Source: DASUPK01 sp963804595
Lineage (GTDB): Bacteria; Actinomycetota; Thermoleophilia; Solirubrobacterales; 70-9
Direction of reading: 5' to 3'
Assembly: GCA_963804595.1 (NCBI GenBank)
Contig: CAWDQZ010000009.1
Location: 186,001-250,000 of the forward strand
DNA: 64,000 nt
Shown: in pieces, positions 7,207 through 15,694 of the stretch
Layout: each line of letters opens with the position of its first letter
How positions within the stretch are numbered: the stretch's first letter is position 1
The notes under the pieces: generated by a model
Told to the model about the DNA's origin: nothing
Database searches by the model: none
The model's input: the letters and a program-made list of their open reading frames with translations, nothing else
Made by a program: the position numbers and the translations under genes

Positions 7207-8110
7207 GCCGAGGCTCCGCGACGATCTGCCGGAGCCCGAGCCGGGCGAGGGCGAGCTGACGGTCCGGGTCCGCGCGTCGTCGGTCAACCCGATCGACAAC
7301 GCGATCGCCGGCGGCATGATGCGCGAATACGCCGACTACCGGTTCCCCGTCGTCCTCGGCCGCGACTTCGCGGGGGTCGTCGAGCGAGTCGGTACCGGCG
7401 TGGACTCCCTCGAGGCCGGTCAAGAAGTCTTCGGCTTTGCCCCCTCGACCGATCCGGACGTCCACGGCGGCTCGTGGAGCGAGGTCTCCGTCGTCCCGGC
7501 CGGCCACGCCGGCCGTAAGCCGGACGGCGTGGACTTCGCGCCCGCCGGGGCCGCAGCAGTCGCCGGCCTGACGGCGCTGGCGGCGATCGAGGCGCTCGAT
7601 CTGCAGGACGGCGAGAGCATCCTGATCATCGGAGCCGCTGGCGGCGTCGGCAGCTTTGCGGTGCAGCTCGCCAGGCGCGCCGGTGCCCACATCGTCGCTC
7701 CCGGCTTCCCGGAGGACGAGGGATTCCTCGTGGACCTGGGCGTCGACCATGTGATCCCGCGCGACGGCGACGTGGTCGCCCAGACCCGTGAGCTCGAGGA
7801 TGGCGGCGTGGCCGCCGTGTTCGACACCGTCTCGTACTCCGCGCAGGAGTTCGAGGTCTACGCAGCCGCCCTCGCCGAAGGTGGGCGGGCCGCCTCTCCG
7901 GTGAGGGCCGCCGGCGAGGGGCCCGGCCGCCACAACGTGGGTGGTTCCGCCGAGGGCGGCGCCCTGGAGAAACTCGCCCAGCTCCTCGAGGAAGGCGCGC
8001 TGAGCGTGCCGATCCAGCGTACGTATGGCCTCGAGGATGCCGGAGTCGCGCTCGCCGATCTCTCCGGGAAGCACACGCAGGGCAAGCTGGGCATCGCGAT
8101 CGCGGCCTAG
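7172..8110 (+). CDS. NADP-dependent zinc-less medium-chain oxidoreductase (quinone oxidoreductase type)
   Basis: The 312-residue protein has the MDR layout: a GroES-like N-terminal domain (RVRASSVNPIDNAIAGG, VVLGRDFAGVV) and a Rossmann domain with ILIIGAAGGVGSFAVQLAR (about residues 150-168). The zinc-binding cysteines of alcohol dehydrogenases are absent, which places it with quinone oxidoreductases and enoyl reductases using NADPH. The ATG at 7172 lies inside the preceding gene, giving a 35-base overlap and probable coupling. Substrate unknown. Confidence 0.88.
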   Translation: MKGFVLEEFGAEPRLRDDLPEPEPGEGELTVRVRASSVNPIDNAIAGGMMREYADYRFPVVLGRDFAGVVERVGTGVDSLEAGQEVFGFAPSTDPDVHGGSWSEVSVVPAGHAGRKPDGVDFAPAGAAAVAGLTALAAIEALDLQDGESILIIGAAGGVGSFAVQLARRAGAHIVAPGFPEDEGFLVDLGVDHVIPRDGDVVAQTRELEDGGVAAVFDTVSYSAQEFEVYAAALAEGGRAASPVRAAGEGPGRHNVGGSAEGGALEKLAQLLEEGALSVPIQRTYGLEDAGVALADLSGKHTQGKLGIAIAA

Positions 8111-8145
8111 CGCCGAGTCCGCCCGCCGGCGCCGCGACCCCTATC

Positions 8146-8151
8146 TATCCT
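8146..8151 (+). promoter_or_regulatory. -10-like box TATCCT before the mutase gene
   Basis: TATCCT stands 6 bases before the ATG at 8158 with no ribosome site, so the mutase mRNA is probably leaderless. It matches the box before the genes at 1254 and 55884. Confidence 0.35.
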
Positions 8152-8157
8152 GTCGCC

Positions 8158-9879
8158 ATGGCCACCCGGCCAAAGGACGAGGCAAAGACCGAGGGGGCGA
8201 ACGGCGGGGCTGCCGACGGCGGGGCAGATCCCGAGCGCCAGCAGGCGGCGGTGGACGAGGACCTCCACCGCTACATCGCGCCCGTCCTGCCGGAGGAGGA
8301 GCGCGCCGAGCACCGGATCACCGACTCGGGGATCGAGATCAAGCGCCTGTACGAGGAGGACGACGTCGCGCCGGGCCTGCAGGAACGGCTCGGCGAGCCC
8401 GGCGAGTACCCCTTCACGCGCGGCATCCACCCCGGCATGTACCGCGACCGGCTCTGGACGATGCGTCAGTACGCCGGCTTCGCCAGCCCGGAGGACACGA
8501 ACGAGCGCTACCGCTATCTGACCGAGCACGGCTCGACCGGGCTCTCGATGGCCTTCGACCTGCCCACACAGCTCGGACGCGATTCAGACGATCCCCTCTG
8601 CGCGGGCGAGGTGGGCAGGACCGGGGTCCCGATCGACACTGTCGAGGACATGCGGATCTGCTTCGACCAGATCGACCTGGGCGAGGTCTCCACCTCGATG
8701 ACGATCAACGCCCCGGCGGCGATCCTGCTGCTGCTCTACGAGCTGGTGGGCGAGGAGCAGGGCGTGCCGGCGGCGGAGCTCCGGGGCACGGTCCAGAACG
8801 ACGTGCTCAAGGAGTACGTGTCGCGCGGCAACTACATCTACCCGCCCGAGCCGACGATGCGGCTGACCACCGACATCTTTGCCTACTGCGACGCGAACGT
8901 CCCGAAGTGGAACACGATCTCGATCTCCGGCTACCACATGCGGGAGAAGGGCTGCTCGGCGGTCCAGGAGGTCGCCTTCACCCTCGCCAACGCGATCGCC
9001 TACGTCCAGGCGGGGATAGACGCAGGGCTCGACGTGAACGCCTTCGGCAAGCGGCTCGCCTTCTTCTTCAACGGCCACAACAACGTCTTCCAGGAGATCG
9101 CCAAGTTCCGGGCGGTGCGGCGAATGTGGGCGAAGATCATGCGCGAGCGGTTCGGCGCCACCGACGAGAAGGCGCAGACGATCCGCTTCCACACCCAGAC
9201 CGGCGGCGTGACGCTCCAGGCACAGCAGCCCGAGGTGAACATCATCCGCGTCGCCCTCCAGGGATTCGCGGCCGTCGCCGGCGGCACCCAGTCCCTGCAC
9301 ACCAACGGCTTCGACGAGGCCCTCGCCCTGCCCACGGAGCGCTCCGCCCGGATCGCGCTGCGCACCCAGCAGGTGCTCGCCTACGAGTCGGGCGTCGCCG
9401 ACAGCGTCGACCCCTTCGCCGGCTCCTACTTCGTCGAGTCGCTCACCGACGAGATCGAGCTGCGCTCCTGGGAGCTGATGAAGAAGGTGGAGGACCTCGG
9501 CGGCTCGGTCAACGCCCTCGAGTTCATCCAGAAGGAGATCGAGGAGTCAGCCGTCTCCTACCAGGAGCGCTACGCGACGGGTCAGGACGTGATCGTCGGG
9601 GTGAACAAGTTCGTCACCGACCAGGTCGACGACGTCGACATCCTCAGGGTCGACCCGGAGGCGGAGAGGCGCCAGCTCGCGCGCCTCGCGAAGTGGAAGG
9701 AGAACCGCGACCAGGCCGAGGTCGAGCGGCGGCTCGAGGAGCTCCGCGACGTCGCCCGCGGTGACGGCAACCTGCTGCCTCCGATCAAGGAGGCGCTCCG
9801 GGTCGGCGGCTCGATCGGCGAGGTCTGCAACGCGATGCGCGACGTCTTCGGCGAGTACCGCGGCGGCGCGTTCTTCTAG
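8158..9879 (+). CDS. methylmalonyl-CoA mutase, large (substrate-binding) subunit
   Basis: The 573-residue protein covers the TIM-barrel half of acyl-CoA mutases but not the B12-binding domain, which must be a separate chain. Tyr105 in RQYAGF and Arg223 in VSRGNY correspond to the methylmalonyl-CoA-binding Tyr110 and Arg228 of human MUT, with the same 118-residue spacing. Isobutyryl-CoA mutases have Phe and Gln there. So methylmalonyl-CoA to succinyl-CoA is the best reading. Other landmarks are LSMAFDLPTQLGRDSDDP, NTISISGYHMREKG and AGGTQSLHTNGFDEAL. It is followed after 11 bases by the carboxylase beta subunit, which supports a propionyl-CoA role. Confidence 0.9.
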   Translation: MATRPKDEAKTEGANGGAADGGADPERQQAAVDEDLHRYIAPVLPEEERAEHRITDSGIEIKRLYEEDDVAPGLQERLGEPGEYPFTRGIHPGMYRDRLWTMRQYAGFASPEDTNERYRYLTEHGSTGLSMAFDLPTQLGRDSDDPLCAGEVGRTGVPIDTVEDMRICFDQIDLGEVSTSMTINAPAAILLLLYELVGEEQGVPAAELRGTVQNDVLKEYVSRGNYIYPPEPTMRLTTDIFAYCDANVPKWNTISISGYHMREKGCSAVQEVAFTLANAIAYVQAGIDAGLDVNAFGKRLAFFFNGHNNVFQEIAKFRAVRRMWAKIMRERFGATDEKAQTIRFHTQTGGVTLQAQQPEVNIIRVALQGFAAVAGGTQSLHTNGFDEALALPTERSARIALRTQQVLAYESGVADSVDPFAGSYFVESLTDEIELRSWELMKKVEDLGGSVNALEFIQKEIEESAVSYQERYATGQDVIVGVNKFVTDQVDDVDILRVDPEAERRQLARLAKWKENRDQAEVERRLEELRDVARGDGNLLPPIKEALRVGGSIGEVCNAMRDVFGEYRGGAFF

Positions 9880-9890
9880 GTTTCCTGCAC

Positions 9891-11459
9891 ATGAGAGAGA
9901 AGAACCCGGTAACCCACGAGGAGAAGCTCGCCTACCTACGTGAGCTCCGGGAGGAGGCTGTCCACGCCGGCTCCGAGGAGGCGGTCGAGAAGCAGCACGC
10001 CAAGGGCAAGCTCACCGCCCGGGAGCGAATCGAGAAGCTGCTCGATCCGGGCTCCTTCGAGGAGCTCGACACCTTCGTCCGCCACCGCACCCACGAGTTC
10101 GAGATGGACAAGCGCCGTCCCTACGGCGATGCGGTGGTGACCGGCTACGGGACGATCGACGGCCGCACCGTCTTCGTCTTCTCACAGGACTTCACCGTCT
10201 TCGGCGGCTCGCTCGGAGAGGTGATGGCGGAGAAGATGGTGAAGGTGATGGACCTGGCGGCGAAAGTCGGGGCGCCCGTGATCGGCATCAACGACTCGGG
10301 CGGGGCGCGGATCCAGGAGGGCGTCGTCTCGCTCGGCGCCTACGGCGATGTCTTCGTCCGCAACGTGCAGTGCTCGGGCGTGATCCCGCAGATCAGCCTG
10401 ATCATGGGCCCGTGCGCGGGCGGCGCCGTCTACTCCCCCGCCATGACCGACTTCATCTTCATGGTCAAGGAGACCTCGCACATGTTCATCACCGGCCCCG
10501 AGGTGATCAAGACGGTCACCGGCGAGGAGGTCGAGTTCGAGGAGCTCGGCGGCGCCATGACCCACAACACCAAGTCGGGCGTCGCCCACTTCGCCGCCGA
10601 GGACGAGGAACAGTGCCTGGAGGACGCCCGCTACCTGATGAGCTTCCTGCCGCTCAACAACCTCGAGCTGCCGCCCCGCGTGGAGCCCACCGATGACCCG
10701 GACCGCGAGGACCCCGAGCTCGACACGGTTGTCCCCGACGATCCGCAGAAGCCCTACGACATGCGCGACGTGATCGCCAGGATCGTCGACGACGGCGAGT
10801 TCTTCGAGGTCCAGGAGCACTTCGCGCAGAACATCGTCATCGGCTTCTCGCGGCTCGATGGGCATCCGATCGGCGTCGTCGGCAACCAGCCCAAGCACCT
10901 CGCCGGCGTCCTCGACATCAACTCGTCCGAGAAGGCCGCGCGCTTCGTCCGCTTCTGCGACGCCTTCAACGTCCCGCTGCTCACCTTTACGGACGTGCCC
11001 GGCTTCCTGCCCGGGACCTCCCAGGAGTGGGGCGGGATCATCCGTCACGGCGCGAAGCTGCTCTACGCCTTCACCGAGGCGACGGTCCCGAAGCTCACCG
11101 TCGTCACCCGCAAGGCCTACGGCGGCGCCTACGACGTCATGAACTCCAAGCACATGCTCGCCGACTTCAACTTCGCCTGGCCGACGGCGGAAGTGGCCGT
11201 GATGGGCCCGGAGGGCGCGGTGAACATCATCTATCGCCGCGACCTCCAGAAGTCGCCGACCCCGGACGAGCGCCGGGCCAAGCTGATCGACGACTACAAG
11301 GCCCATTTCGCCAACCCGTACTCGGCGGCGGAACGCGGCTACATCGACGACGTGATCGAGCCGCACCAGACCCGGCCGAAGCTGATCCGCGCGCTGCGCA
11401 CCCTCCAGACCAAGCGCGTCGAAGGTCCGAAGCGAAAGCACGGGAACATCCCGCTCTAG
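9891..11459 (+). CDS. pccB: acyl-CoA (propionyl-CoA) carboxylase beta subunit, carboxyltransferase
   Basis: The 522-residue length is typical. The N-terminal carboxyltransferase domain has the acyl-CoA pocket residues SGGARIQEG and GPCAGGAVYSPAMTDF; the C-terminal domain has PGFLPGTSQEWGGIIRHGAK, KAYGGAYDVM and MGPEGAVNIIYRRD. It transfers carboxyl from biotin on the alpha subunit to propionyl-CoA or a similar acyl-CoA. It sits between the mutase gene and a small epsilon subunit, and the likely alpha subunit is at 20552. Propionyl-CoA as main substrate is inferred from the mutase next door. Confidence 0.93.
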   Translation: MREKNPVTHEEKLAYLRELREEAVHAGSEEAVEKQHAKGKLTARERIEKLLDPGSFEELDTFVRHRTHEFEMDKRRPYGDAVVTGYGTIDGRTVFVFSQDFTVFGGSLGEVMAEKMVKVMDLAAKVGAPVIGINDSGGARIQEGVVSLGAYGDVFVRNVQCSGVIPQISLIMGPCAGGAVYSPAMTDFIFMVKETSHMFITGPEVIKTVTGEEVEFEELGGAMTHNTKSGVAHFAAEDEEQCLEDARYLMSFLPLNNLELPPRVEPTDDPDREDPELDTVVPDDPQKPYDMRDVIARIVDDGEFFEVQEHFAQNIVIGFSRLDGHPIGVVGNQPKHLAGVLDINSSEKAARFVRFCDAFNVPLLTFTDVPGFLPGTSQEWGGIIRHGAKLLYAFTEATVPKLTVVTRKAYGGAYDVMNSKHMLADFNFAWPTAEVAVMGPEGAVNIIYRRDLQKSPTPDERRAKLIDDYKAHFANPYSAAERGYIDDVIEPHQTRPKLIRALRTLQTKRVEGPKRKHGNIPL

Positions 11460-11461
11460 GC

Positions 11462-11686
11462 ATGGCCCGGAACGGCAAGGGTCGACCCCCTCGGCCCCGG
11501 ATCGAGATCGCCAAGTCGGCGGCGTCCCCTGAGGAGGCCGCCGCCATCGCGGCCGCGCTCGAGCGCTTCCTCTGGGAGACGGCGCCCGCGCCGCAGGCGG
11601 CCCCCGTGAGCCGCTGGCAGCAGGCCGCCCTGCGCGAGGGCGTCTCGGTTCACGGGCAGCGGTCGCGCGGCTGGGGCCTGAGCTGA
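11462..11686 (+). CDS. acyl-CoA carboxylase epsilon subunit
   Basis: A 74-residue protein starts 2 bases after the beta-subunit stop. It has the pattern of actinobacterial carboxylase epsilon subunits: a short variable N-terminus, the helix SPEEAAAIAAALERFLW, and a tryptophan-containing tail ending RSRGWGLS. Epsilon subunits stabilise the alpha-beta complex. The ATG at 11462 is chosen from spacing and the family pattern. Confidence comes mainly from the position directly behind the beta subunit. Confidence 0.8.
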   Translation: MARNGKGRPPRPRIEIAKSAASPEEAAAIAAALERFLWETAPAPQAAPVSRWQQAALREGVSVHGQRSRGWGLS

Positions 11687-11688
11687 GG

Positions 11689-11699
11689 CGCAATTTGCG
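11689..11699. promoter_or_regulatory. palindrome CGCAATTTGCG before dodecin
   Basis: This is the same 11-base palindrome (opposite orientation) as at 456-466 and 55805-55815. It starts 2 bases after the epsilon-subunit stop and lies 4 bases upstream of the likely -35 box of the dodecin promoter, 75 bases before the dodecin GTG. Confidence 0.55.
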
Positions 11700-11702
11700 G
11701 AC

Positions 11703-11731
11703 TTGCCCCGAGGCGCCGGTTCGAATAGAAC
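11703..11731 (+). promoter_or_regulatory. sigma-70-type promoter for dodecin
   Basis: TTGCCC (11703-11708) and TAGAAC (11726-11731) are separated by 17 bases, which fits a housekeeping promoter. The palindrome sits just upstream of the -35 box, where an activator would bind. Confidence 0.5.
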
Positions 11732-11773
11732 AAGGGTCACAAACCCATCGCGGCGAGAGGAGAAGGAGGGCTC

Positions 11774-11983
11774 GTGGCCGTCGTAAAGATCATCGAGCTG
11801 GTCGGAAGCTCCAAGAAGTCTTCGGATGACGCAGCGCAGCAGGCCCTGAAACAGGCGCAGAGCTCGCTGCGGAACATCCGGGCGGTCGACGTGGTCTCCA
11901 CGGGGCTGCGTGGCGAGAACCTCGACGAGTGGCGCGCCCACGTGCGGGTCGCGTTCCTGGTCGAGGGCACCGACGTCGACTAG
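11774..11983 (+). CDS. dodecin
   Basis: The 69-residue protein fits dodecin in length and sequence: VKIIELVGSSKKSSDDAAQQAL, then RNIRAVDVVS and the closing strand DEWRAHVRVAFLVE with the conserved tryptophan. Dodecins form hollow dodecamers that store and shield flavins such as FMN or riboflavin. The GTG start has a strong ribosome site (AGAAGGAGGG). It has its own promoter and palindrome, so it is regulated separately from the carboxylase genes before it. Confidence 0.92.
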   Translation: MAVVKIIELVGSSKKSSDDAAQQALKQAQSSLRNIRAVDVVSTGLRGENLDEWRAHVRVAFLVEGTDVD

Positions 11984-11996
11984 ACCTGGGAGGAGA

Positions 11997-12040
11997 GGCG
12001 GCGGCGGGTGGGCGCCTCAGAGGCGGCGCCCGCCGCCGCT
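11997..12040. terminator. long GC-rich hairpin between convergent genes
   Basis: A GGCGGCGGG...GGGCGCC arm pairs with GGCG.CGCCCGCCGCC around a TCAGA loop. It lies between dodecin and the convergent cyclodeaminase-family gene. There is no T-run; it is a likely bidirectional terminator. Confidence 0.6.
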
Positions 12041-12057
12041 GTATCCCCTGAGCGGGT

Positions 12058-13002
12058 TCAGAGCGTGACGACCGGCGCCTCGACCTCGCCGCTCCGCCAG
12101 CGGTCGTAGACGGCCTGGCAGATCGCCAGATCCTGGATCGCCAGGCCGGTCGAGTCGAAGAGCGTGATCTCGTCGTCGCCGGCGCGGCCGGTGGCGCCGT
12201 TCAGCACATCCCCGAGCTGAGTGACGCCGTCGCGACTCACGAGTCCGGCATCGACCCCATTCGCGAGCTCGCCGCCCGCGCTCGCCTGCTCCCACTCGTC
12301 GCAGAAGAGGTGACAGCGCTCGATCGCCGCCAGGTCGACCTCCTGCTTGCCGTGCGCGTCGGCGCCGAGCACGGCGAGGTGCTGACCCGGCCGCAGGTCG
12401 GACTCGAGGATCACCAGCTCCTCGCCTGGCGTGACCGTGACCACGACGTCCTGGGCGGCTGCCTCACCGCGGTCGCCGGCCCGCCAGCCGAGCTCATCGG
12501 CGAGCGCCTCCGCGGGATCCACCCGCGGATCGGCGCAGACCCCGGGCCCGTAGCCGGCGGCGGCCAGGCAACGAGCAGCCCAGGCGCCGTTCACGCCGCA
12601 GCCGATGATCCCGACCGTCGTCGCGCCCTCCGCGGCGAGCACCTGCGCCGAGACGGCAGCGGCCGCCCCCGTCCGCAGCGAGGTCACCGAGGAGCACTCG
12701 ATCACGGCCAGCTCCTCGCCTGTTTCCGCGTCCGAGAGCAGGACCTCGCCGCGGACCACCGGCAGCCCCTTGGCAGTGTTGTGCGGAAACGAGGTGACCC
12801 ACTTGAGCAGGGCGAGACCGTCGCCCAGTGCGGGCATCGCCCGGAAGTCGCCGTGCGGCGGGCTGTCGAGATAGACCTTCGCGGGCATCGACCAGTCGCC
12901 GCCGCCGTAGCGCTCGAACGCCTCCCGGGTGCGGTCGATGGCCGTCGTCGGGTCGATCGCCGCGAATACGGCCTCGCCGGAGATCACCGGAATATCGGTC
13001 AC
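12058..13002 (-). CDS. ornithine cyclodeaminase/mu-crystallin family protein
   Basis: The 314-residue product shows the Rossmann motif VGIIGCGVNGAWAARCL (about residues 125-141), the substrate-binding opening with MPAKVYLD, and the late DSTGLAIQDLAI segment found in this family. Members deaminate ornithine to proline, reduce ketimines, or act as alanine dehydrogenases, so the exact reaction is open. It stands alone between convergent dodecin and a divergent VOC gene. A TATAGA box lies upstream of the start without a ribosome site. Confidence 0.88.
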   Translation of the reverse strand: MTDIPVISGEAVFAAIDPTTAIDRTREAFERYGGGDWSMPAKVYLDSPPHGDFRAMPALGDGLALLKWVTSFPHNTAKGLPVVRGEVLLSDAETGEELAVIECSSVTSLRTGAAAAVSAQVLAAEGATTVGIIGCGVNGAWAARCLAAAGYGPGVCADPRVDPAEALADELGWRAGDRGEAAAQDVVVTVTPGEELVILESDLRPGQHLAVLGADAHGKQEVDLAAIERCHLFCDEWEQASAGGELANGVDAGLVSRDGVTQLGDVLNGATGRAGDDEITLFDSTGLAIQDLAICQAVYDRWRSGEVEAPVVTL

Positions 13003-13090
13003 GACCCGATCTATACGCGATCCTCCGACCGATGAGTCTCACCGGCGTCGCCGGTCCCAATTGGTGAACTCAGAGAAGAGAGGAGACAGC

Positions 13091-13477
13091 ATGCTCGACG
13101 CAAGCAAGTCGTACAGCGGATTCGCCGTCACCGACATCGAGCAGGCGAAGCAGTTCTACGGGGAGACGCTCGGGCTCGAGGTCGCCGACCTCGATGTGGG
13201 AGCCCCTGCACCGCTCCTGGAGCTTCGCCTCGGCGACCGCCAGGTCCTGATCTACCCGAAGCCCGACCTCCAGCCGGCGAACTACACGATCCTCAACTTC
13301 CCGGTCGAGGACGTGGAAGCAGCCGTCGACGAGCTGGCCGGCAGCGGCGTTACGTTCGAGCGGTATGACGGATTCGACCAGGACGAGAAGGGGATCGATC
13401 GCTCCGGACCGGCCGGCGGAATCGCCTGGTTCACCGATCCGGCGGGCAACATCCTCGCCGTGCACGGCCAGATGTGA
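13091..13477 (+). CDS. VOC family protein
   Basis: This 128-residue VOC domain begins YSGFAVTDIEQAKQFYGETLGLEV and ends IAWFTDPAGNILAVHGQM, the paired beta-alpha-beta modules of the glyoxalase fold. A good ribosome site (AGAGAGGAGAC) supports the ATG at 13091. The two-module fold and the lack of a recognisable substrate loop do not allow a substrate call; it does not look like methylmalonyl-CoA epimerase. Confidence 0.85.
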   Translation: MLDASKSYSGFAVTDIEQAKQFYGETLGLEVADLDVGAPAPLLELRLGDRQVLIYPKPDLQPANYTILNFPVEDVEAAVDELAGSGVTFERYDGFDQDEKGIDRSGPAGGIAWFTDPAGNILAVHGQM

Positions 13478-13569
13478 GAAAGGAGTGCCGGGCGGGGGCC
13501 GTCGGGAGCTGTCAACCGTTTCGCGGAGCGAAGCGGGCTAACCTCGTCACCGGCGCCCGCCGATAAACA

Positions 13570-13586
13570 CCTGAAACTCGATCAGG
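13570..13586. promoter_or_regulatory. inverted repeat upstream of sulfite reductase
   Basis: CCTGA (13570-13574) and TCAGG (13582-13586) flank a 7-base spacer in an AT-rich pocket, 68 bases before the sulfite reductase start. TAGATT at 13592-13597 could be a -10 box. The site is a candidate target of the Rrf2 regulator encoded at 18957, by analogy with CymR-type control of sulfur genes; no second copy was found. Confidence 0.35.
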
Positions 13587-13654
13587 TTTGATAGATTGGG
13601 CGACCGGCCAAGGTCCGGGCAAGTACGTCGTCGACCAGAAGGAAACGGCTTTCG

Positions 13655-15574
13655 ATGGAGCCAGTCTCCGCACCCGAGAAGAAGGGCGCCAACGGCGCTG
13701 CGAAGCGTGCCAAGAAGCTCGCCGACCCCTCGACCCTCGAGCAGGACGCCGCCAAGAAGCAGCACGGCAAGGGCAAGATCGGCTCCCTGGAGAACCCCGA
13801 GGTCTACGACAACGTCCCCGGACACGTGATCCCGATCCTGGAGCGGGAGTTCGACGACTTCGACACCGAGGCGGCCAGCTTCCTGCGGGGCGAGCAGACG
13901 GAGGAGCAGTTCATCGGCTTCCGGCTCAAGCAGGGCGTCTACGGCCAGCGTCAGCCCGACGTGCAGATGTGCCGCATCAAGCTTCCGTTCGGCGGGGTCA
14001 ACCCCGAGCAGATGGAGACGTTCGCGGATGTAGTCGAGCAGTTCGCGCCCCTCAACAAGGGCCACATCACGACCCGTCAGAACATCCAGATCCATCACAT
14101 CCCGCTCGCCGACATGGCTGAGCTGATCCGACAGATCAGCTCAGCGGGCCTTTCTTCGCGCGAGGGCTGTGGAAATACGATCCGCAACGTCACCGGCGAC
14201 CCGTGGGCCGGCGTGGCGGACGACGAGCCCTTCGACATCACGCCCTATGCGGCGGCCTACACGCGCTACTTCGTGCGCCACCCGACCACCCAGCTGATGC
14301 CGCGGAAGGTGAAGACCGCCTTCACCGCCAGCGACGCCGACCGCGCCATCACCGGCATCCACGACGTCGGCTTCATTCCCAAGGTCAGGGAGATCGACGG
14401 CAGGCAGGTGAAGGGCGTCGAGATCCGGATCGGCGGCGGCACCTCCATCCAGCCCCGCATCGCCCCCACCCTCAACGAATTCGTCGAGCTCGACAACGGC
14501 GACTACCTGAAGTGGACCGAGGCCGCCCTGCGCATCTTCGACCGCCAGGAGTGGCTGCGGGAGAACCGCATGCGGGCTCGCATCAAGGTGCTGGTCGACA
14601 AGATCGGCATGGATGCCTTCCGCGAACTCGTCGACGAGGAGCTCGAGGGCGACTGGGTCTCGGAGCGCGACTTCTCCATCGATCACCTGCTCTACGTCCA
14701 CGACGAGGAGGCCGACGCTCCACCCGTCCCAGAGAGCTACGGCTCGCCCAACGGCGACGCGAGCGAGTTCAACGCCTGGGTGGACACCAACGTCGCCCCC
14801 CAGCGCCAGGACGGGTTCGTCACCGCCACCGTCAAGGTGACTCGCGGCGACCTCACCCCCGAGCAGTTTCGCGGCCTCGCCCAGATCATGCGCGAGTTCA
14901 CCGGCGGCTTCGCCCGCACCACCGTCCAGCAGAACCTCGTGCTGCGCTGGGTCCGACCGGAGTCGCTCTACGACCTGTGGCTGCGCCTCAAGGAGCTCGG
15001 TCTCGGCGAGGAGGGCGCGTTCAGCGTCACCGACGTGGTCAGCTGCCCAGGCACCGACAGCTGCAAGCTGGGCATCACGGCCTCCATGGGCCTCAACAAG
15101 GAGCTGCAGAAGCGGCTCGATGAGATGGAGATCACCGATCCGCTGACGAAGCAGATCCACATCAAGATGAGCGGCTGCCCCAATGGCTGCTCACAGCACC
15201 ACATCGCGACGATCGGCTTCTACGGCGCCTCGATCAAGGTCGGGGAGCACACGATTCCCGCCTACATCCCCCACATCGCCGGCAACTTCGAGGGCGGCGA
15301 CGTCGTCTTCGGCCACCGCCTCAAGGCCCGGCTTCCCGCCAAGCGCGTGCCGGAGGCCGTCGAGCGCTGGATCCGCCGGTACGAGGAGAACCGCGAGGAC
15401 GGCGAGAACTTCAACTCCTACGTCGACCGCACCGGGTTCGACCAGTTCGAGGAGCTGATCTCGGACCTGAAGCTGCCGGTGGAGTTCAACGCGGACAACC
15501 TGCTCTTCTTCATCGACTGGAACCGCTCCGAGCCCTACAAGGTCGAGCGCGGGGAAGGCGAGTGCGCGGTCTAG
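13655..15574 (+). CDS. sir: ferredoxin-dependent sulfite (nitrite/sulfite) reductase
   Basis: The 639-residue enzyme has the siroheme/[4Fe-4S] cysteines C464-x5-C470 (CPGTDSC) and C508-x3-C512 (CPNGC). Two ferredoxin-like half-domains are visible, each with a QxN-type anion-binding stretch (TTRQNIQIHH; TTVQQNLVLRW). It reduces sulfite to sulfide with six electrons from ferredoxin. Nitrite reductases share the family, but the next genes are APS reductase, sat and cysC, which makes sulfite the likely substrate. The first 40 residues are a lysine-rich extension. An inverted repeat lies upstream. Confidence 0.93.
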   Translation: MEPVSAPEKKGANGAAKRAKKLADPSTLEQDAAKKQHGKGKIGSLENPEVYDNVPGHVIPILEREFDDFDTEAASFLRGEQTEEQFIGFRLKQGVYGQRQPDVQMCRIKLPFGGVNPEQMETFADVVEQFAPLNKGHITTRQNIQIHHIPLADMAELIRQISSAGLSSREGCGNTIRNVTGDPWAGVADDEPFDITPYAAAYTRYFVRHPTTQLMPRKVKTAFTASDADRAITGIHDVGFIPKVREIDGRQVKGVEIRIGGGTSIQPRIAPTLNEFVELDNGDYLKWTEAALRIFDRQEWLRENRMRARIKVLVDKIGMDAFRELVDEELEGDWVSERDFSIDHLLYVHDEEADAPPVPESYGSPNGDASEFNAWVDTNVAPQRQDGFVTATVKVTRGDLTPEQFRGLAQIMREFTGGFARTTVQQNLVLRWVRPESLYDLWLRLKELGLGEEGAFSVTDVVSCPGTDSCKLGITASMGLNKELQKRLDEMEITDPLTKQIHIKMSGCPNGCSQHHIATIGFYGASIKVGEHTIPAYIPHIAGNFEGGDVVFGHRLKARLPAKRVPEAVERWIRRYEENREDGENFNSYVDRTGFDQFEELISDLKLPVEFNADNLLFFIDWNRSEPYKVERGEGECAV

Positions 15575-15694
15575 TGGAGCCGACCGCTACACAACCCGCC
15601 GTGGAAGACGCGAACCGCAACGGCGCCGCTCCCTCACAAAACGGGTCGCGCTCGGCTACGCCTCCCGCGCCCTCGGGTCAAGGGGCGGAAGGGC

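Noticed and set aside
11711..11735. GGTTCGAATA resembling a tRNA T loop
   Set aside because: No cloverleaf can be built; the sequence overlaps the dodecin promoter.
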